Assembly (NCBI GenBank): GCA_034509495.1
Contig: CM067521.1
Location: forward strand, 17,829,704-17,893,703
DNA: 64,000 nucleotides
Reading direction: 5' to 3'
From: Acestrorhynchus altus
Lineage: Eukaryota; Chordata; Actinopteri; Characiformes; Acestrorhynchidae
Below, piece after piece: positions 44,561 through 56,225 of the stretch (its first letter is position 1; each line of letters starts with the position of its first letter). The translations under genes were made by a program, and so were the position numbers. The notes beneath the pieces were generated by a model. That model searched no databases, was not told where the DNA came from, and saw only the letters and a list, made by a program, of their open reading frames with translations.

Positions 44561-44993
44561 TCCACCCTGGTTTACAGCGCTTGCATATTCTGTTTATGTC
44601 AACAGTCAAGAACTCCTTGCAGATATATACGAGTACAGAAGAACTAAATTATGCTTCTCAAGGGTATCAATGCCAGGGACTGAGACATCAACTACAGTGC
44701 AATTTCAAAAATAAGTAATACATTAGAACACAGGAAAGTACAACACGATAACTACACAGGACAGGAAGTAAGAGATACATATATAATAAACACAATATGG
44801 TAAAAGAATGTGAGGAACAATAATGTGAATAATCATACTACTAGTACTTTCACTGTTTTGTGTACTTAAAGAACATGAGCTCATAAAAAGTTTTTCATTT
44901 TTGCTGCATTCCAATGAAAAACGCGTATTTCCAAAATGATAACTTTACAGAAAAAGGCAAAAAATGTTCTTAACTTTTGAAGCATGTTAATGT

Positions 44994-45020
44994 AAAAAAA
45001 AAAAAAAAAAAAAAAAAAAA
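44994..45020. repeat. Poly(A) tract
   Basis: 27 A residues; no retroposon body is visible upstream. Confidence 0.97.
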
Positions 45021-46314
45021 CTTAATAGTCATTTTGGAGCATTTCTATTGGTCTATATATTCTATATGCAATATAAAGAACAACTGTCGGATTCACATTA
45101 TGCAGAAAACTAATAATGGACAAAAATGGAGATACATGTTTTTTCAATGGACAGTGAATATATCATTTTAAGGATATGCATATGATAACCACAGTTGAAT
45201 GACTGTTGATATTTAAATTTAAAGAACAGCATTCAAAATATAAAACTAGCCAACACAAGATTTTGTTTACACAGTTGTTGTTGCTAAGCAACCAGTTGTG
45301 ATGATCTATCAAACATTTGTAAATGGGGCAAAACAGTACTCCCCAATTCCCCAATAAATAAAATTTAAATAATAAAATAAACAGCAAAAATAATTAAACA
45401 TTGCCCAATGAGCAGGAGTAGCGCACCATCCTCATCCCTTTTGAAACCTTTCCCAGGTGTCTCTGCTGTCCAAATGCCTTACCAGTGTTCACACGTCTCA
45501 CCTGATCTAAGATCTTTTTGTGCTCCTTTTGTTGGTCGGATCAAGGTATTTTCCCTTTTACAGAACCAGGACTGAGATGTGAGAGCTAGTGAATCCTAAT
45601 GGAATATTCACTGAATTTTACAAAAAAATGTAAAGAATTGAAATCATGTAAATATCAAATATGAAAAAAAAAGATATTGCCTTTTGTCCTTTTTGTGAGT
45701 GGTTGATTTTGTTTTCCTGCTGGTTTACATCTGTTATTATGGGATATGTGTGTGTTTATACTGCAGGCAGTAAAATAATTCAGCATGTACCTTGTTTTTA
45801 GTTATATAAAATAAGAGGTTTTCATTCTTTTAAGATGCACTTTTTTTGTTTTGTTTTTGTTTTTTTCAGAGTGACCATGCAGGTTTAAAGTAGAGTAGTT
45901 TTTTTTTTTTTTTAAAGATTATTTTCAGTTTCAAAATATCAAAGAATTACAACATGCAACACGGTGTGGTATTACATTAATAATAGAGCAGAGATGTGGG
46001 CTTCTGGAGAGAGATTACAGAATATTTTACCAGGTAACATGCAGAGGTCTGTAGAGTAGCCAGATACTGAACTCAAGTAAAAGTACTGTTACTTTAAAAT
46101 AAGAATTTGTAAAAAAATTTGTTTATAAGAGTGACTAACTTCCTCCGGTTACATGCCTTCTTACCTGTCTTGAAAATCATATTAAATAGGATGCAGGTTC
46201 TTGTCAGTCTGAATCTGACAGAATGATGTAAAATATGCATGCAGGATAGATTTCTGCCACTTCTCTGTAAAAATACACCTACAAGACTAAACTGAAAAGT
46301 CAAGGTTTTTGCCC

Positions 46315-46318
<4 letters not shown>
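45021..46318. other. Unassigned sequence
   Basis: About 1.3 kb, with T-rich runs at 45840-45870 and 45898-45915. No gene recognised. Confidence 0.35.

Positions 46319-46387
<69 letters not shown>
46319..46387. repeat. (GT)n microsatellite
   Basis: About 34 GT units; a looser GT-rich stretch lies at 46519-46580. Confidence 0.98.
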
Positions 46388-46388
<1 letters not shown>

Positions 46389-46636
46389 ACTCTATTCAAG
46401 ATAAATAAAGCAGATATGATAATAACTAATTAATGTTGACATATAATGTTTATATTTGTAACCATGGTGTGTTTCATTCTTTTTTTCTGTACAGACAGGG
46501 CTGAGTCTTACAGATTCAAGTGTGTGTGTTTGTGTGTGTGCATGTGTGCGCATGCATGTGTGGGTGTGTGTGTGTGTGAGGTGAAGGAGATTTGTAGTTA
46601 TTTTTCTCTGTTTTTATTACTGATTTTTTTTCACAG

Positions 46637-46691
46637 CAGAAAATGAAACTGTACACTTTGGTGTCATGAAATGGCTTCCCCAAGGCGACAG
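46637..46691 (+). CDS. Weak candidate small exon
   Basis: A strong acceptor ('tgattttttttcacag') precedes 55 bases and a donor GACAG|GTATAT. One frame is open and reads ENETVHFGVMKWLPQGD, entering in phase 1 and leaving in phase 2. It lies downstream of the stop in 43003-43165, so it would have to be an alternative exon or belong to another gene. May be chance. Confidence 0.2.
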
Positions 46692-47269
46692 GTATATTTC
46701 TATTTTAAAAGCAACATGTTGTCACCTCAGAAAATGCTCCTTAGAAATTGTTGTGCACATGCAGCACTATCCAAATAATGAGCTACATGCACGCTGTTAC
46801 ACATGAGCTAGTCATGCTAAACGGTGATTTAAGTTCTATCTGGATGGTTCCTGGCGATCATGTAGTTCGATTTTAGGCCCATGTATTAGTGACATGTGCA
46901 ACTGTGTTGCTGCAAGACTAGACTGCCTCTGGTAGAATTAACTAACTGTACCTTTTACTTTTCCATACAATGTCAGTCTTAGGGTTAGGAGTGAGTGTTC
47001 GATTTAGGTTTTGAGAATAATTGATGTTTGGCAATTTTGTGGGACGTTTGTAGTTTGATACTTTAAAATACCTTTAAAATTAAAAATGTATTTATAGGAG
47101 ACAATCACGTACCACATACTGTTATATTCAGATGATTCTAGGCCACTTAGAAAGTTCTCATAATTTAAATATTTGTATCTGTCTTTTTTACTTATGAGGA
47201 CTAAATTAAACTGCACAATGTCATACATCCTTTTGGAAATTGATCATCCAGAGTATTTTGGAAAATAAA
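46692..47269. other. Unassigned sequence
   Basis: Nothing recognised. Confidence 0.35.
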
Positions 47270-47720
47270 TTAATTTTGAATACATTTCTGATTAAATTTG
47301 ATTGACAAGGATAATTATAGTAATACTTGACAGTCTTTATGAACACAATTTAAAAACAACCTGGATTATCCAGCACCTTCTCATTTTCCTCTATAACCCA
47401 ATATCTGTGTCAGGGACATCATTAGCCCTGCACCCTCTCACTGATCAGTCAGATATAAATATAAATAAAAATTAAATCAGCACACAAGGTGAAAATGAAA
47501 ACATGCACTGGAAGCTCATTTGGCATTTAAACTGGGATTTATTTCAGTTAGAAACTAGTGGCTTTTAGCAGTTTTCAGAGCTGAATTACTCACCGATAAT
47601 TCATCACACAGATGAGAACACAGTGGTTACAAAGTCTTGTAGTTTGTTTTGTTATGTGCATTATGTCTGTAGGTTACTCTGATCCTGAGTTTCAATACTA
47701 GAATTTAACTGCCCACAAAA
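47270..47720 (-). repeat. Dispersed repeat family R, copy R4
   Basis: Reverse strand: 'ctataacccaatatctgtgt', 'actgatcagtcagatata', 'catgcactggaagctcattt' and, further 5' in the repeat, 'aagtcttgtagtttgttttg' and 'gtaggttactctgatcctga'. It extends the family beyond the part seen in R1. Confidence 0.75.
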
Positions 47721-48629
47721 GCAGATCTTGGGTTGTAAAAATATCGTAGTAGATAATACACTGGTTCCAAAGTTTATTTATTAAAGTGTTTTATTTGAAT
47801 AAAAACAATCTTGGTCAAGTACAAACAGATCATTTAAAGTTTTCAAGAAATAATGCTTGACACATAATAAGCTGTAATATGACACTTTCAGGACTTAAAA
47901 TGAGTAACAATAATTTGTAAATATGTTGTCTAATATCAATGTAAAAATATTTACCCCTGATTAAGAAGGTTTTATTTGCTTTTATTTGTTTTATTAGATT
48001 TTTTTTACAGTACAAATAAAAAGGACATAGGTTTTCTTAAGAGAGACATACAGTAGATTCCATCTGTTCCTCTGATGAAAGGTTAATCTCAGGGTCTGCA
48101 TGTTGTGAAGGAAATGCTTCCAGAAGGCAGACTGAGATTTTCCAGTCTTACCCCTTTGCTCCCCTCATATGGGTACTTACAGACCTTCCAGCCAGCATTA
48201 AATGGAACAGGGAGATGTTGGAGTGGGAAAAGCCTTGTGGGGGCCAAGCAGGCATCAGGCAGAAACCACTTGAGAGAAAAGCAATCTTGCAAGAGTTGTG
48301 CATTACACATGACCCCTGCTCCTTTCAGATACTTGCTGTAAAGCTTCAAGGCCTCTGAGGTCCAGTTCCTGCTTTTGTCACCTTTCTGATTCCCTTGCTT
48401 CTACCACACTGACCAATTCCCTTTTTCTGTATTCTCAACAATGCATGCTAAACATGTTTTTTGAACCATCGGTGCCAACAGGGTGGTGCAGAGTGGCCTA
48501 ATAATAAAAAAGGCATTACATTATTTCAGTTTGGAGCTAACAGAACTTAAAATAGTGTGCCAACATAACCAAAACTTTACACTGAAAGTTCGTTTTTTTA
48601 TGCAACAAGTTAATTAACTTTTTAACAGA
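47721..48629. other. Unassigned sequence
   Basis: Contains an exon-like block on the minus strand (48181-48335) that was considered and rejected. No repeats recognised. Confidence 0.35.
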
Positions 48630-49530
48630 GCACCCACTCATTCCGTTCAGTGCAGTGATATCTAATCAAGTCAACTGTTTCCTTTAAGAGCACAGTGTAG
48701 CAATATCCGATTAAATTAACTTCCATTCCCTTTAAGAGTACAGTGCAATAAAACTTGATCTCCTTTAATTCCATTTAAGAACCTTAAACCTTTAGTGCTA
48801 TCCACTCAGATCACATCTTTTCACTCCCTGTAAGCACCCAGTGCAATAATATACAATCAAATCAACACTTTTCAAAATCCCAGTGCAGTGATATCACATC
48901 AGCTGTTCTCATTCCTTTACAAACCCATTTTAATAATATCCAATCAAATTGACTCTTCTCTGTTCCTTTAAGAATACAGTGAAACAAAATCCAATCAGAT
49001 CACCTCCTTTCATTCATTTTAAGAACCCAGTACAATAACACCCAATCAAATCCACACTTATCCAAAGCCCATTGCAGTGAAATCCAATCAAATTGACTTG
49101 TCTCATTCCCTATAAGAGTACAGTGCAATAAAATCCAATCTGATCAAGCCATTTCATTCATTTCAACAGGCCATTTCAATCATATCCAGTCGGCTCTTCT
49201 CATTTCTTTTAAAAGCCCACTGCAGTGCTATGAAAATCAATATCTCTCAGTCCTTTTGGGTTCACAGAGCAGTGATATCCAATCCAATCTACTTCTGTCA
49301 TTCACTTTTAGAACCCAGTGTTGTGATGTCCAATCAAATTGACTCTTCTTGTTCATTTTAATAGCCCTGTTTGAAAATGTCCAATCAAATCAACTCATCT
49401 CAAAAAGCAATGCAGTGAAATCTGATCAACTTCTTTCATTTAGTTTAAGACACTAGTACTGTGATATCCAATCTAACCAATTTGTTCTCTTTAACAACCC
49501 ACTGCAATAATATTTAATCAAATCCATTCA
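48630..49530. repeat. Degenerate tandem array, 42-51-bp units
   Basis: About 18-20 diverged units. The anchor 'tccaatcaaat' or a variant recurs near 48661, 48707, 48753, 48800, 48851, 48893, 48939, 48990, 49041, 49083, 49134, 49185, 49233, 49278, 49329, 49380, 49420, 49466 and 49512, giving spacings clustering at 46 and 51. Each unit also carries 'tttaagaacccagtgca'-like sequence. The CCAAT word is retained in about half the units. Confidence 0.9.
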
Positions 49531-49614
49531 TCATCTTATCTGATTTTTCCAGGACAGTGTTGCAGTGGCACAGGTTAACACACACAAGCATTAATGCACA
49601 CTCTAATACACATT

Positions 49615-49835
49615 AATATGCATTAATACACACACCTAGAAATTTAGCATAGCCAGTTTCCTTCCATGTGCATTGTGAGGAAACTTGCATAGACATAGGG
49701 AGAACACACCAAACTCCAACCTCACAAACAGAGACCAGAGCGAGGATCAAACCCACAACCCCAGGCCCGTGGAGCTGTGTAACACATGCACTGCCTGTGG
49801 CGACAGCACCAGCCATGCCACCCTCAGTTTAATCC
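49615..49835 (-). mobile_element. Old V-SINE-like copy, reverse strand
   Basis: 'catagggagaacacaccaaa', 'ctccaacctcacaaacagag', 'gaggatcaaacccacaaccc' (reverse B box) and 'accagccatgccaccct' follow the V-SINE head and centre with many changes. It separates the tandem array from two outlying units. Confidence 0.6.
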
Positions 49836-49844
49836 ATGATAGGT

Positions 49845-49965
49845 TACAAGCCAGTGCAGTGATAGCCATTCAGATCAACTTCTCTCAAGTCCTTTGAGAA
49901 CCTACTGCAGCAATATCCAAACAGCTCAACTCTTCCATTACTTGAACTTTTAAGCAATAAGGTCC
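49845..49965. repeat. Outlying units of the 42-51-bp array
   Basis: 'ccagtgcagtgatagccatt' with 'cagatcaacttctctcaagt' and then 'ctgcagcaatatccaaacag' continue the array after the SINE, so the SINE probably landed inside a once continuous array. Confidence 0.75.
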
Positions 49966-50107
49966 AACCTATGGGATTTGCTATGGCTGGTTCCTGGTTG
50001 GAAAACAAGAAATAAAACAACAACTTTACATCCCAGAAATCCTGAATTGCAAGGATTTCAGTTAGTTATTTGTAATGATTTGAATGATGATGATATTTAC
50101 AATAATA

Positions 50108-50370
50108 AGGTGTCACATTTACATTTGCGGCATGTTGAAACAAAAGTCTTTATGGAGTTAAGAACTCCTGAAACAGATGAGTCTTCAGTCTGCGTTTGAA
50201 GACAGTGAGGGACTCCCAGGGGAAGTTCGTTCCACCATTTTCGTGCCAGAACAGAAAAGAGTCTGGATGCATGTTGTCCTTGCATTTTGAGGGACGGTGG
50301 GTCAAGCCGAGCTGTACCAAGTGCCCTTTGACCTTCAAGTACAGCTCGAGTTTTGACCATTGCCATCATG
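50108..50370. repeat. Dispersed fish repeat of unsettled class
   Basis: 'tgagtcttcagtctgcgttt', 'gagggactcccaggggaag', 'aaaagagtctggatgc' and 'ttttgagggacggtgggtca' form a block I know as widely repeated in fish. The open frames on both strands (up to 109 codons) come from it and are not genes. Confidence 0.6.
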
Positions 50371-50429
50371 TAAGGAGGGGGGAGGGGTGTTCTTAATAAT
50401 ACTGATAACACTTGACAGTAGTCCAAATA

Positions 50430-50520
50430 AAATAAAATAAAATTAACCTAAATGTCCTTTATTATTTTTGTTATTTATGTTTGTGTTAGTAGTATTGCAT
50501 GTCAGGATTTCCATTCTAAT
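50430..50520 (-). repeat. Fragment shared with the R5 region
   Basis: 'cctaaatgtcctttatta' and 'tttgttatttatg' match 52142-52175, inside R5, so this is probably a further fragment of family R. Confidence 0.45.
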
Positions 50521-50689
50521 ATACCACCTATTAAAAATTATTACCATTAAAAATGATTAAAAAGTCATTGATATTCACAATTTCCACGAACCGATCTCAC
50601 CTTTTCTACTGAAAATAAATGCACTTAAACCCAAGAAACTACTCTCCCAAATCTGTAACCTTTTCTCACATCATGACAGCACCATTTCA

Positions 50690-51080
50690 CTACCAATAGA
50701 CAAATGGACTACACACACTGTCCGAGCACAATAGACAACCACTATCATGCATTCTGGAACTGCCCCCCTGTCAGGCACTTTTGGGCAGAGGTCATGGGAG
50801 AGCTATTCAAGATCCTCAAACTCAGCATCCCACTCTCCCCCACTGTAGCCCTGCTTGGTGACCTTTCCTCTTTATCGATATCAGTCTGCAATATCTGCAA
50901 ACATTCATTCTCATCTCTACAACAATGTAAAAAAATCTTTTTACTCAACTGGAAAAATGATCAATAAAGCACTGGTATAATTTACTATCTGAACACTCAC
51001 ATCTGGAAAGATTTACATTCGCCATAAAAGATAATATCAAGCACTACAACAACATCTGGGGCCCTTTTTTAAAATTCATT
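50690..51080 (+). mobile_element. 3' end of an L1/Tx1-like LINE ORF2
   Basis: The frame at 50704-50967 reads a C-terminal Cys/His-type region: 'STIDNHYHAFWNCPPVRHFW', then AEVMGELFKILKL, followed by IPLSPTVALLGDLSSL. After a stop, a frameshifted 'NTHIWKDL' follows. The H-x-F-W-x-C-P and L-L-G-D motifs are typical of L1/Tx1-type ORF2 ends and different from the L2 copies in this window. Dead, 5'-truncated. Confidence 0.7.
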
Positions 51081-51689
51081 CAGACCTGATCCCGCCACCT
51101 ATTCTACTCGATCACTCACTCACTGTCTCTCTCTCTTCAACATACCTGCTCATTACTCAATATGGCATTAATCACCCACTGTCTGTTGTCTTGTCTTAAT
51201 GTTGCTAATTTGTCTGTATTGTAGCAACCTCTTTAAAATTATCTCTAAAGTTATCTTTGCTAAGCAAATGCTTTTAGGGAAAATATATACATTTGAATTT
51301 TAGACAAACCAATTTCTACCTGCAGTTTATTGCCCAGGTCTGAATATTTACCCTTGTGTACTAAACAATATGGGGTCAATAAAGGTTTAAAAGCCAATGA
51401 ATAGTTGATCACTTTTAATAAATTTGTTATGAGATCTTGAAAATGGAACATCATGCTATGAGGCTGAGAGAATTAGCACTGTTATAATGACTTTCAAATG
51501 AGGTCAGACTTAGGTGTGGTGAGCAGCAGCTTAGAGAGACATCACATCCTCCTTCTTTCTAACCTCTCTTTATACTTTAGAATAAAACCAGCTGTTTTTA
51601 TTACTGTGATTTTAAAAGTGACATAGAATGTATTGTTTTGAGTATTTTAATGTTCTTTAATCTATACACTAATGACATCAGCACCACCT
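51081..51689. other. Unassigned sequence
   Basis: Nothing recognised apart from a short CACT/CTCT run near 51110-51140. Confidence 0.35.
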
Positions 51690-51990
51690 GCCTAATATTG
51701 AGCAGGTCCCACTTTAGCTGCCACAATAGATCTGGCTTGTTGAGCCATGGACTCCATAAGACCTCTGAATGTGTAGTGTGGTCTGTGGAAACAAGACATT
51801 AGCAGTAGATCTTTAAGCGCTGTTAGCTGTGATGTGGGACTTGTACATTGTGGGTGTATATGTTCACTGGTTGTATTTCCATGGAGTGCTTTTGATTGGT
51901 ACTGACCACTGCATAGCAGGAAGTTAACAGCCCATTTTCCCTGCTTCAGCATCTCAACCAGAGTGTTTTTGTGCTGAAAATGCAATATTG
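51690..51990 (-). mobile_element. Tc1-derived deletion element T1, copy C
   Basis: Reverse strand: 'cctgcctaatattgagcagg', 'catggactccataagacctc', 'gatgtgggacttgtac', then the jump to 'attggtactgaccactgcat' and finally 'ccctgcttcagcatc'. The inner 3' part joins the 5' part at the site seen in copies A and B; a second, smaller gap lies nearer its 5' end. Confidence 0.75.
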
Positions 51991-51999
51991 TTGATGAGT

Positions 52000-52490
52000 T
52001 ATTTGTAATAATTAGATTGACAAGGATATTTGTAATAATATGTCCTTCAATATATTAATACAAATATTTTATATTTGTCCAAATATTGGTCCAAATATTA
52101 CAAACAAACAAAACATAAAAAACAACAACATAAAAACAAACCCTAAATGTCCTTTATTGTGTTTGTTATTTAGGTGTGATCCTAACTCTGAAATTTAAAC
52201 ACTGTATATGCAAAGAAAGAGTGCAAACAGCCCCTCCTTTCCATTTTCTTCTATAACCCAATATCTGGGTCACTAGCCATGTCACTTCTCTCTGGTCAGT
52301 AGAAGTTTACAGATTCCTTTGGAATTTAAACTAGGATTTAAGTGAATTTAAGATGTTAAAATGAGCTGATTATACTCATTGATAATTCCTCAATGATACC
52401 ATAGTTAAATATTATCATAGTTTGTCTTGTAGTTTGCTATGTTATGTGAATCATATCTGTAGGTTAATCTGAGATATGAACCTGGTTATG
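52000..52490 (-). repeat. Dispersed repeat family R, copy R5
   Basis: Reverse strand: 'ctataacccaatatctgggt', 'cctttggaatttaaactagg', 'tcttgtagtttgctatgtta' and 'tctgtaggttaatctgagat' follow R4 in order. Confidence 0.75.
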
Positions 52491-53949
52491 ACCTGGCATG
52501 TAACTGTCTGCAAAGCACAGATAACATACAAGTTATATGTCAATTATATCTCAAAATGTCTTCAGCAACAGAATACACTGAATGCTTCAGAGAATAAGAC
52601 TATAAATTCCATTACTATACTGATAAAACCCACTGTACATAAGTGTCTTCACACAGCAGTATAGATGGACAAAATCTTCAAATTTCTGTCCAATTTCTAT
52701 GACTACAGATTTCAGACTCCTTGTTTTCCCTGTGTTTGGATAGACCTTCTAATACTAAGACTAGAAAACATGTAACGTACTAGAAAACAGCTGCATTTGT
52801 GTACGGAACACTTTTGTTTCTCCATTACAGTATTGAAAAAGACAATGCAATGCATTCCTTTTCTGTCTGCTGGCTAAATATGCATGTCAAACTGCCCTGC
52901 AGTACATCCTCCACCCATCACCAGTGTGCTGAGCTAACGTCTTACCAAGAGCTTGTGTGGGAGGATAGGAAAGGGTTCCTGGCAGATGCCTCGTTAAATA
53001 CATATTGCATTGCTGTAGGACTAAGGAGACACTGATGCTGTTTAGAAAGTCATTGCTTTTCATTGAGGCCTGAAATTAAATTGAGGAACAAAAAGAGGGA
53101 AGTCATTGGAGTGGAGAAAAGCACACTTGAGGAAAAAAAAAACAAAAAACTAGAGCACAGCAGCAGCTCAGCTCAATCTCTAGAGATTGAATGCCCATCT
53201 GGAATCTGAAACTCCAAGTGCTACCTAGTGAGCTTTCCTTTAATGCATTTTAAACATCCATGTGCCGTTTGCATTGTCCAAAAGCTTGCATTCAAGAAGC
53301 AACAGTGAGATTTGGTATGTATTAATGTATAATATATACTTTTGACTATGTTATAGGTTATAACGTAGTCAAAAGTGTTATTACTTTACTTTTATGACAT
53401 TCTGATCTTGGACTGGTTAGAGCTTACAGACAGGTTACTGTAACTCAGATAACCTCCCTGTACAAGTGTTGTGAATAGAAACGTGTCTCCGAATGAATAG
53501 CATGATCCAACCTTGAGGAGGATGGGTTAAAACAGCAGAAGACCATGCCAGGTTACAATTCTGTCAGTCAAGAACAGAAAGCTGAGGCTGCAGTGGGCAT
53601 AGGGCATAGGGCATAGACCGATAATGGACAGTTGAAAACTTTGTCAAGGTTCACAGATGGAAGGGTCAGAATTTGGCACCAACAGCATGAATTCATGAAC
53701 TAAATCTTCATTGGTCAAACACCCCAGGTGTCACAAACAAATCTGACATTTCACTTCCTAGGCACAGAATTGCCCTCATTGTTTGTTGTTCATTGTTTTT
53801 TCCCTGTGTTGTATAAGAAACCTACATTTCAAACCCTTCTAATCACCTTGTGTGACGTAAAACATTGCCAAGCTTAGATACAGCAGGTCTGGCCAATCAG
53901 GAACGGAAATTGGAGTAACTAGTTCAGCTAGTTCACATTTTACTGTAGG
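52491..53949. other. Unassigned sequence with one hairpin
   Basis: About 1.4 kb. Contains the inverted repeat at 53338-53376 and a small 'gggcata' triplication near 53598-53618. No gene recognised. Confidence 0.4.
53338..53376. repeat. Short near-perfect hairpin
   Basis: Arms 53338-53355 (acttttgactatgttata) and 53359-53376 (tataacgtagtcaaaagt) pair at 17 of 18 positions with a 3-base loop. Confidence 0.9.
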
Positions 53950-55885
53950 ACTAGTTCAGTGCATAACCCCCCCCTCTTTGAGGAACAACTGGTGGCTGAA
54001 GCTGAACAAAGAGTTACTAATGATGCACTAGCTAACCCACTTCCTCTGTCTTTATCACTGTTCCTGAATGCTATGATGGCTCTCTGGACACTTATAAGAG
54101 CTTTTTGATGTAATGCACTCTCCACATTAACCACAATGCTGAGCAATTTCACTCTGAAACAGACAAGATACACTTTGTCATGTCGTTATCCACTGCTCTG
54201 TGTTTTTCCAACGATTCAGTGTTGCATTCAGAATTTTTTCCCAGTTTAAAGCAGTTTTTGATCACCCAACTGCTGGGAAAGAGGTTTGTTTAAGACTGTG
54301 CAAGCTCAGACAGGGCACCTGTTCTGCACAAAGTTATGCCCTCAACATCCGAACACTCGCAGCTGGCAGTCAATGGAGTGAACCAGCATTAATGACTGTT
54401 TTCCAGAAGGGATTAAGGGAAGATCTTCAGGCAGAATTCATTTTTCAAGAGCAGGATCTAACCTTGGACCAGTACATTGAGACTGATATCTCCCTCAACA
54501 ACCTGTTGTGTGGAAAGGAGTTGAGACCACTCACCAACACCAGCCCCCCCTGAGGAGAAACTGTGCAGATGCAGGGAGGGGCTTGTTTTGTACCCCTAAT
54601 ACTGGTGCAGCAGAGGTAAGTCTCACTCAAGTCTCTGTAGCACTTAAACAAATTAGCCAATCAGCCTTGAGTACCACATCAAACTATGGTCTCTTAGCTC
54701 AAGATAACAGCCCTGGATGGATGCCCATTGGGACAAGTTACTGTGCCCAAGAGTACTAATGAACTAGTGCTACAAATTGGTTCATTTCATGAAGAAAGAC
54801 TTTTTTTACTCATTGACTCTCCTAATCATCCCATAATTCTGGTGTATGTCTGGTTAGCTCTGTATGACCCCCTAATTTCTGGGAAGTGTGGAGTGTTTAC
54901 TAAATGGTGGGATTTCTGCCTTAGTCATTGTATATCTAGGCCTTGCTTTGCCATCTCTATTGAGAGCACTAAATTGTATAATTCCCAGATTGTTACCATG
55001 ATCTCAATTAGGTCTTTAGTAAGGAATATGCCACAAAGCTACCTCCAGCCAGACCATAGAATTGTGCCACTGACTTATTTCCCACTAGGGGGCTTTCTGA
55101 GTACTTGGTGATGCCATATGGGTTGGCCTCATTTGTTTTCCAACCCTTTATAAATTAAGTTCTCAGAGACATGATTGATAGGTGGGTTATAGTTATATCA
55201 TATACTGATGATATCTTGGTGTCCTTATCCTTTCTTGAGGAACATGTAAATCACTGTCAGAACAGTGCCAAGAAGACCTCTTAGTCACCAGTTGTTCATC
55301 AATGCTGAGAAATGCCAAAGTTTTTTTTGTGTGTGTTTGCGGGTGGGCAGGATACTGCATACAGCCTGTATGTGTTAGTATAAACCTAGACAAGGCTAGT
55401 GCAGTTATCCCATTCACCATCTGCAGGTTTATTAGTCCTGCTAGAGTTCCCAAGATCCCCATGATTACATTTGGGGATAGATTTCATGAGTGAAATTGGA
55501 CATTTTTTGTGGTCTTACTGTTCTCACAACCAATAGGAGCTCCTTCATCCCTTGAGCAGAATATGCACAAAACTGGTAAAATTGAGTGTGTTTTGGGGTA
55601 CAAACCCCCATTTGTTCCTTTTGACACTGAATCTAATGATGTACCTGCTGTTAATGAGTTTCTTGGCAGGAGACAACAGACCTGGGAGGAGGCTCACATA
55701 CTGCTCCATTGAAGACTCTAGCAGATCGTAGAAGAAGGGCTGCTGTAAGTCTCTAGACTGGACAAACAGTCTGGTTATCCACTTGAGACTTGAGACTGAA
55801 ACTACCTACTAGAAAGTTAAGTCCTCATTTTATTGGCCCTTGAGTTGTTAAACAAGTCACTCCTGTGTCCTCAATTAAAATTTGC
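53950..55885 (+). mobile_element. Ty3/gypsy retrotransposon remnant (gag-pol)
   Basis: Order matches a gypsy element. Gag capsid-like sequence runs through shifted frames from about 53960 and is open over 117 codons at 54200-54553. The end of a protease domain is recognisable near 54720-54860. A fragment of reverse transcriptase at 55100-55215 includes the Y-T-D-D catalytic box at 55201-55212. A C-terminal integrase segment is visible at 55590-55700 and a shifted tail to about 55885. Most of RT, RNase H and the integrase core are deleted, and stops and frameshifts occur throughout. No LTRs or primer-binding site were found at its edges, so boundaries are approximate. An old, inactive copy. 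Confidence 0.8.
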
Positions 55886-55888
55886 TGA

Positions 55889-55890
<2 letters not shown>

Positions 55891-55972
<82 letters not shown>
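55891..55972. repeat. (TA)n microsatellite
   Basis: About 41 TA units directly after the gypsy remnant. The Ile/Tyr-repeat frame across it is an artefact. Confidence 0.98.
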
Positions 55973-55978
<6 letters not shown>

Positions 55979-55989
55979 TCAATTATACT

Positions 55990-56225
55990 TTCTTCACACA
56001 CTCTGTTGTGCACACACGGGAATAAATCCTCTGCATTTAACCCATCCACGCACAGTGATACACACATACACACTAGTAAGTTCCCACACCAGGGGGCAGT
56101 GAGTACACATGCCTGGAGCGGTGGGCAGCCCTATCCTCAGCGCCCGGGTAGCAGCTGGGGAGTTAAATGTCTTGCTCAAGGGAACTTCAGTCATATTTTC
56201 CCAGAAATAAGGAAGGCACACAGAT
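55990..56225 (-). mobile_element. SINE family S3, reverse strand
   Basis: 'ctctgcatttaacccatcca', 'caccagggggcagtgagtac', 'ggagcggtgggcagccctat', 'gggagttaaatgtcttgctc' and 'ggaacttcagtcatatt'. The tRNA-like end is cut off. Same family and orientation as 43525-43690. Confidence 0.75.

Noticed and set aside
48181..48335. Minus-strand 155-nt exon-like block with a GTAAGT donor
   Set aside because: The acceptor has a weak pyrimidine tract, the composition is not distinctive and there are no partner exons. One open frame in 51 codons is not significant.
48630..49530. CRISPR-like regular spacing
   Set aside because: The repeats are diverged and contiguous with no unique spacers, and the genome is vertebrate.
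50097..50426. 109-codon minus-strand frame
   Set aside because: It lies in a dispersed fish repeat that is open on both strands.
53950..55885. Endogenous retrovirus
   Set aside because: The recognisable segments follow Ty3/gypsy rather than retroviral sequence, and no envelope-like region is seen.
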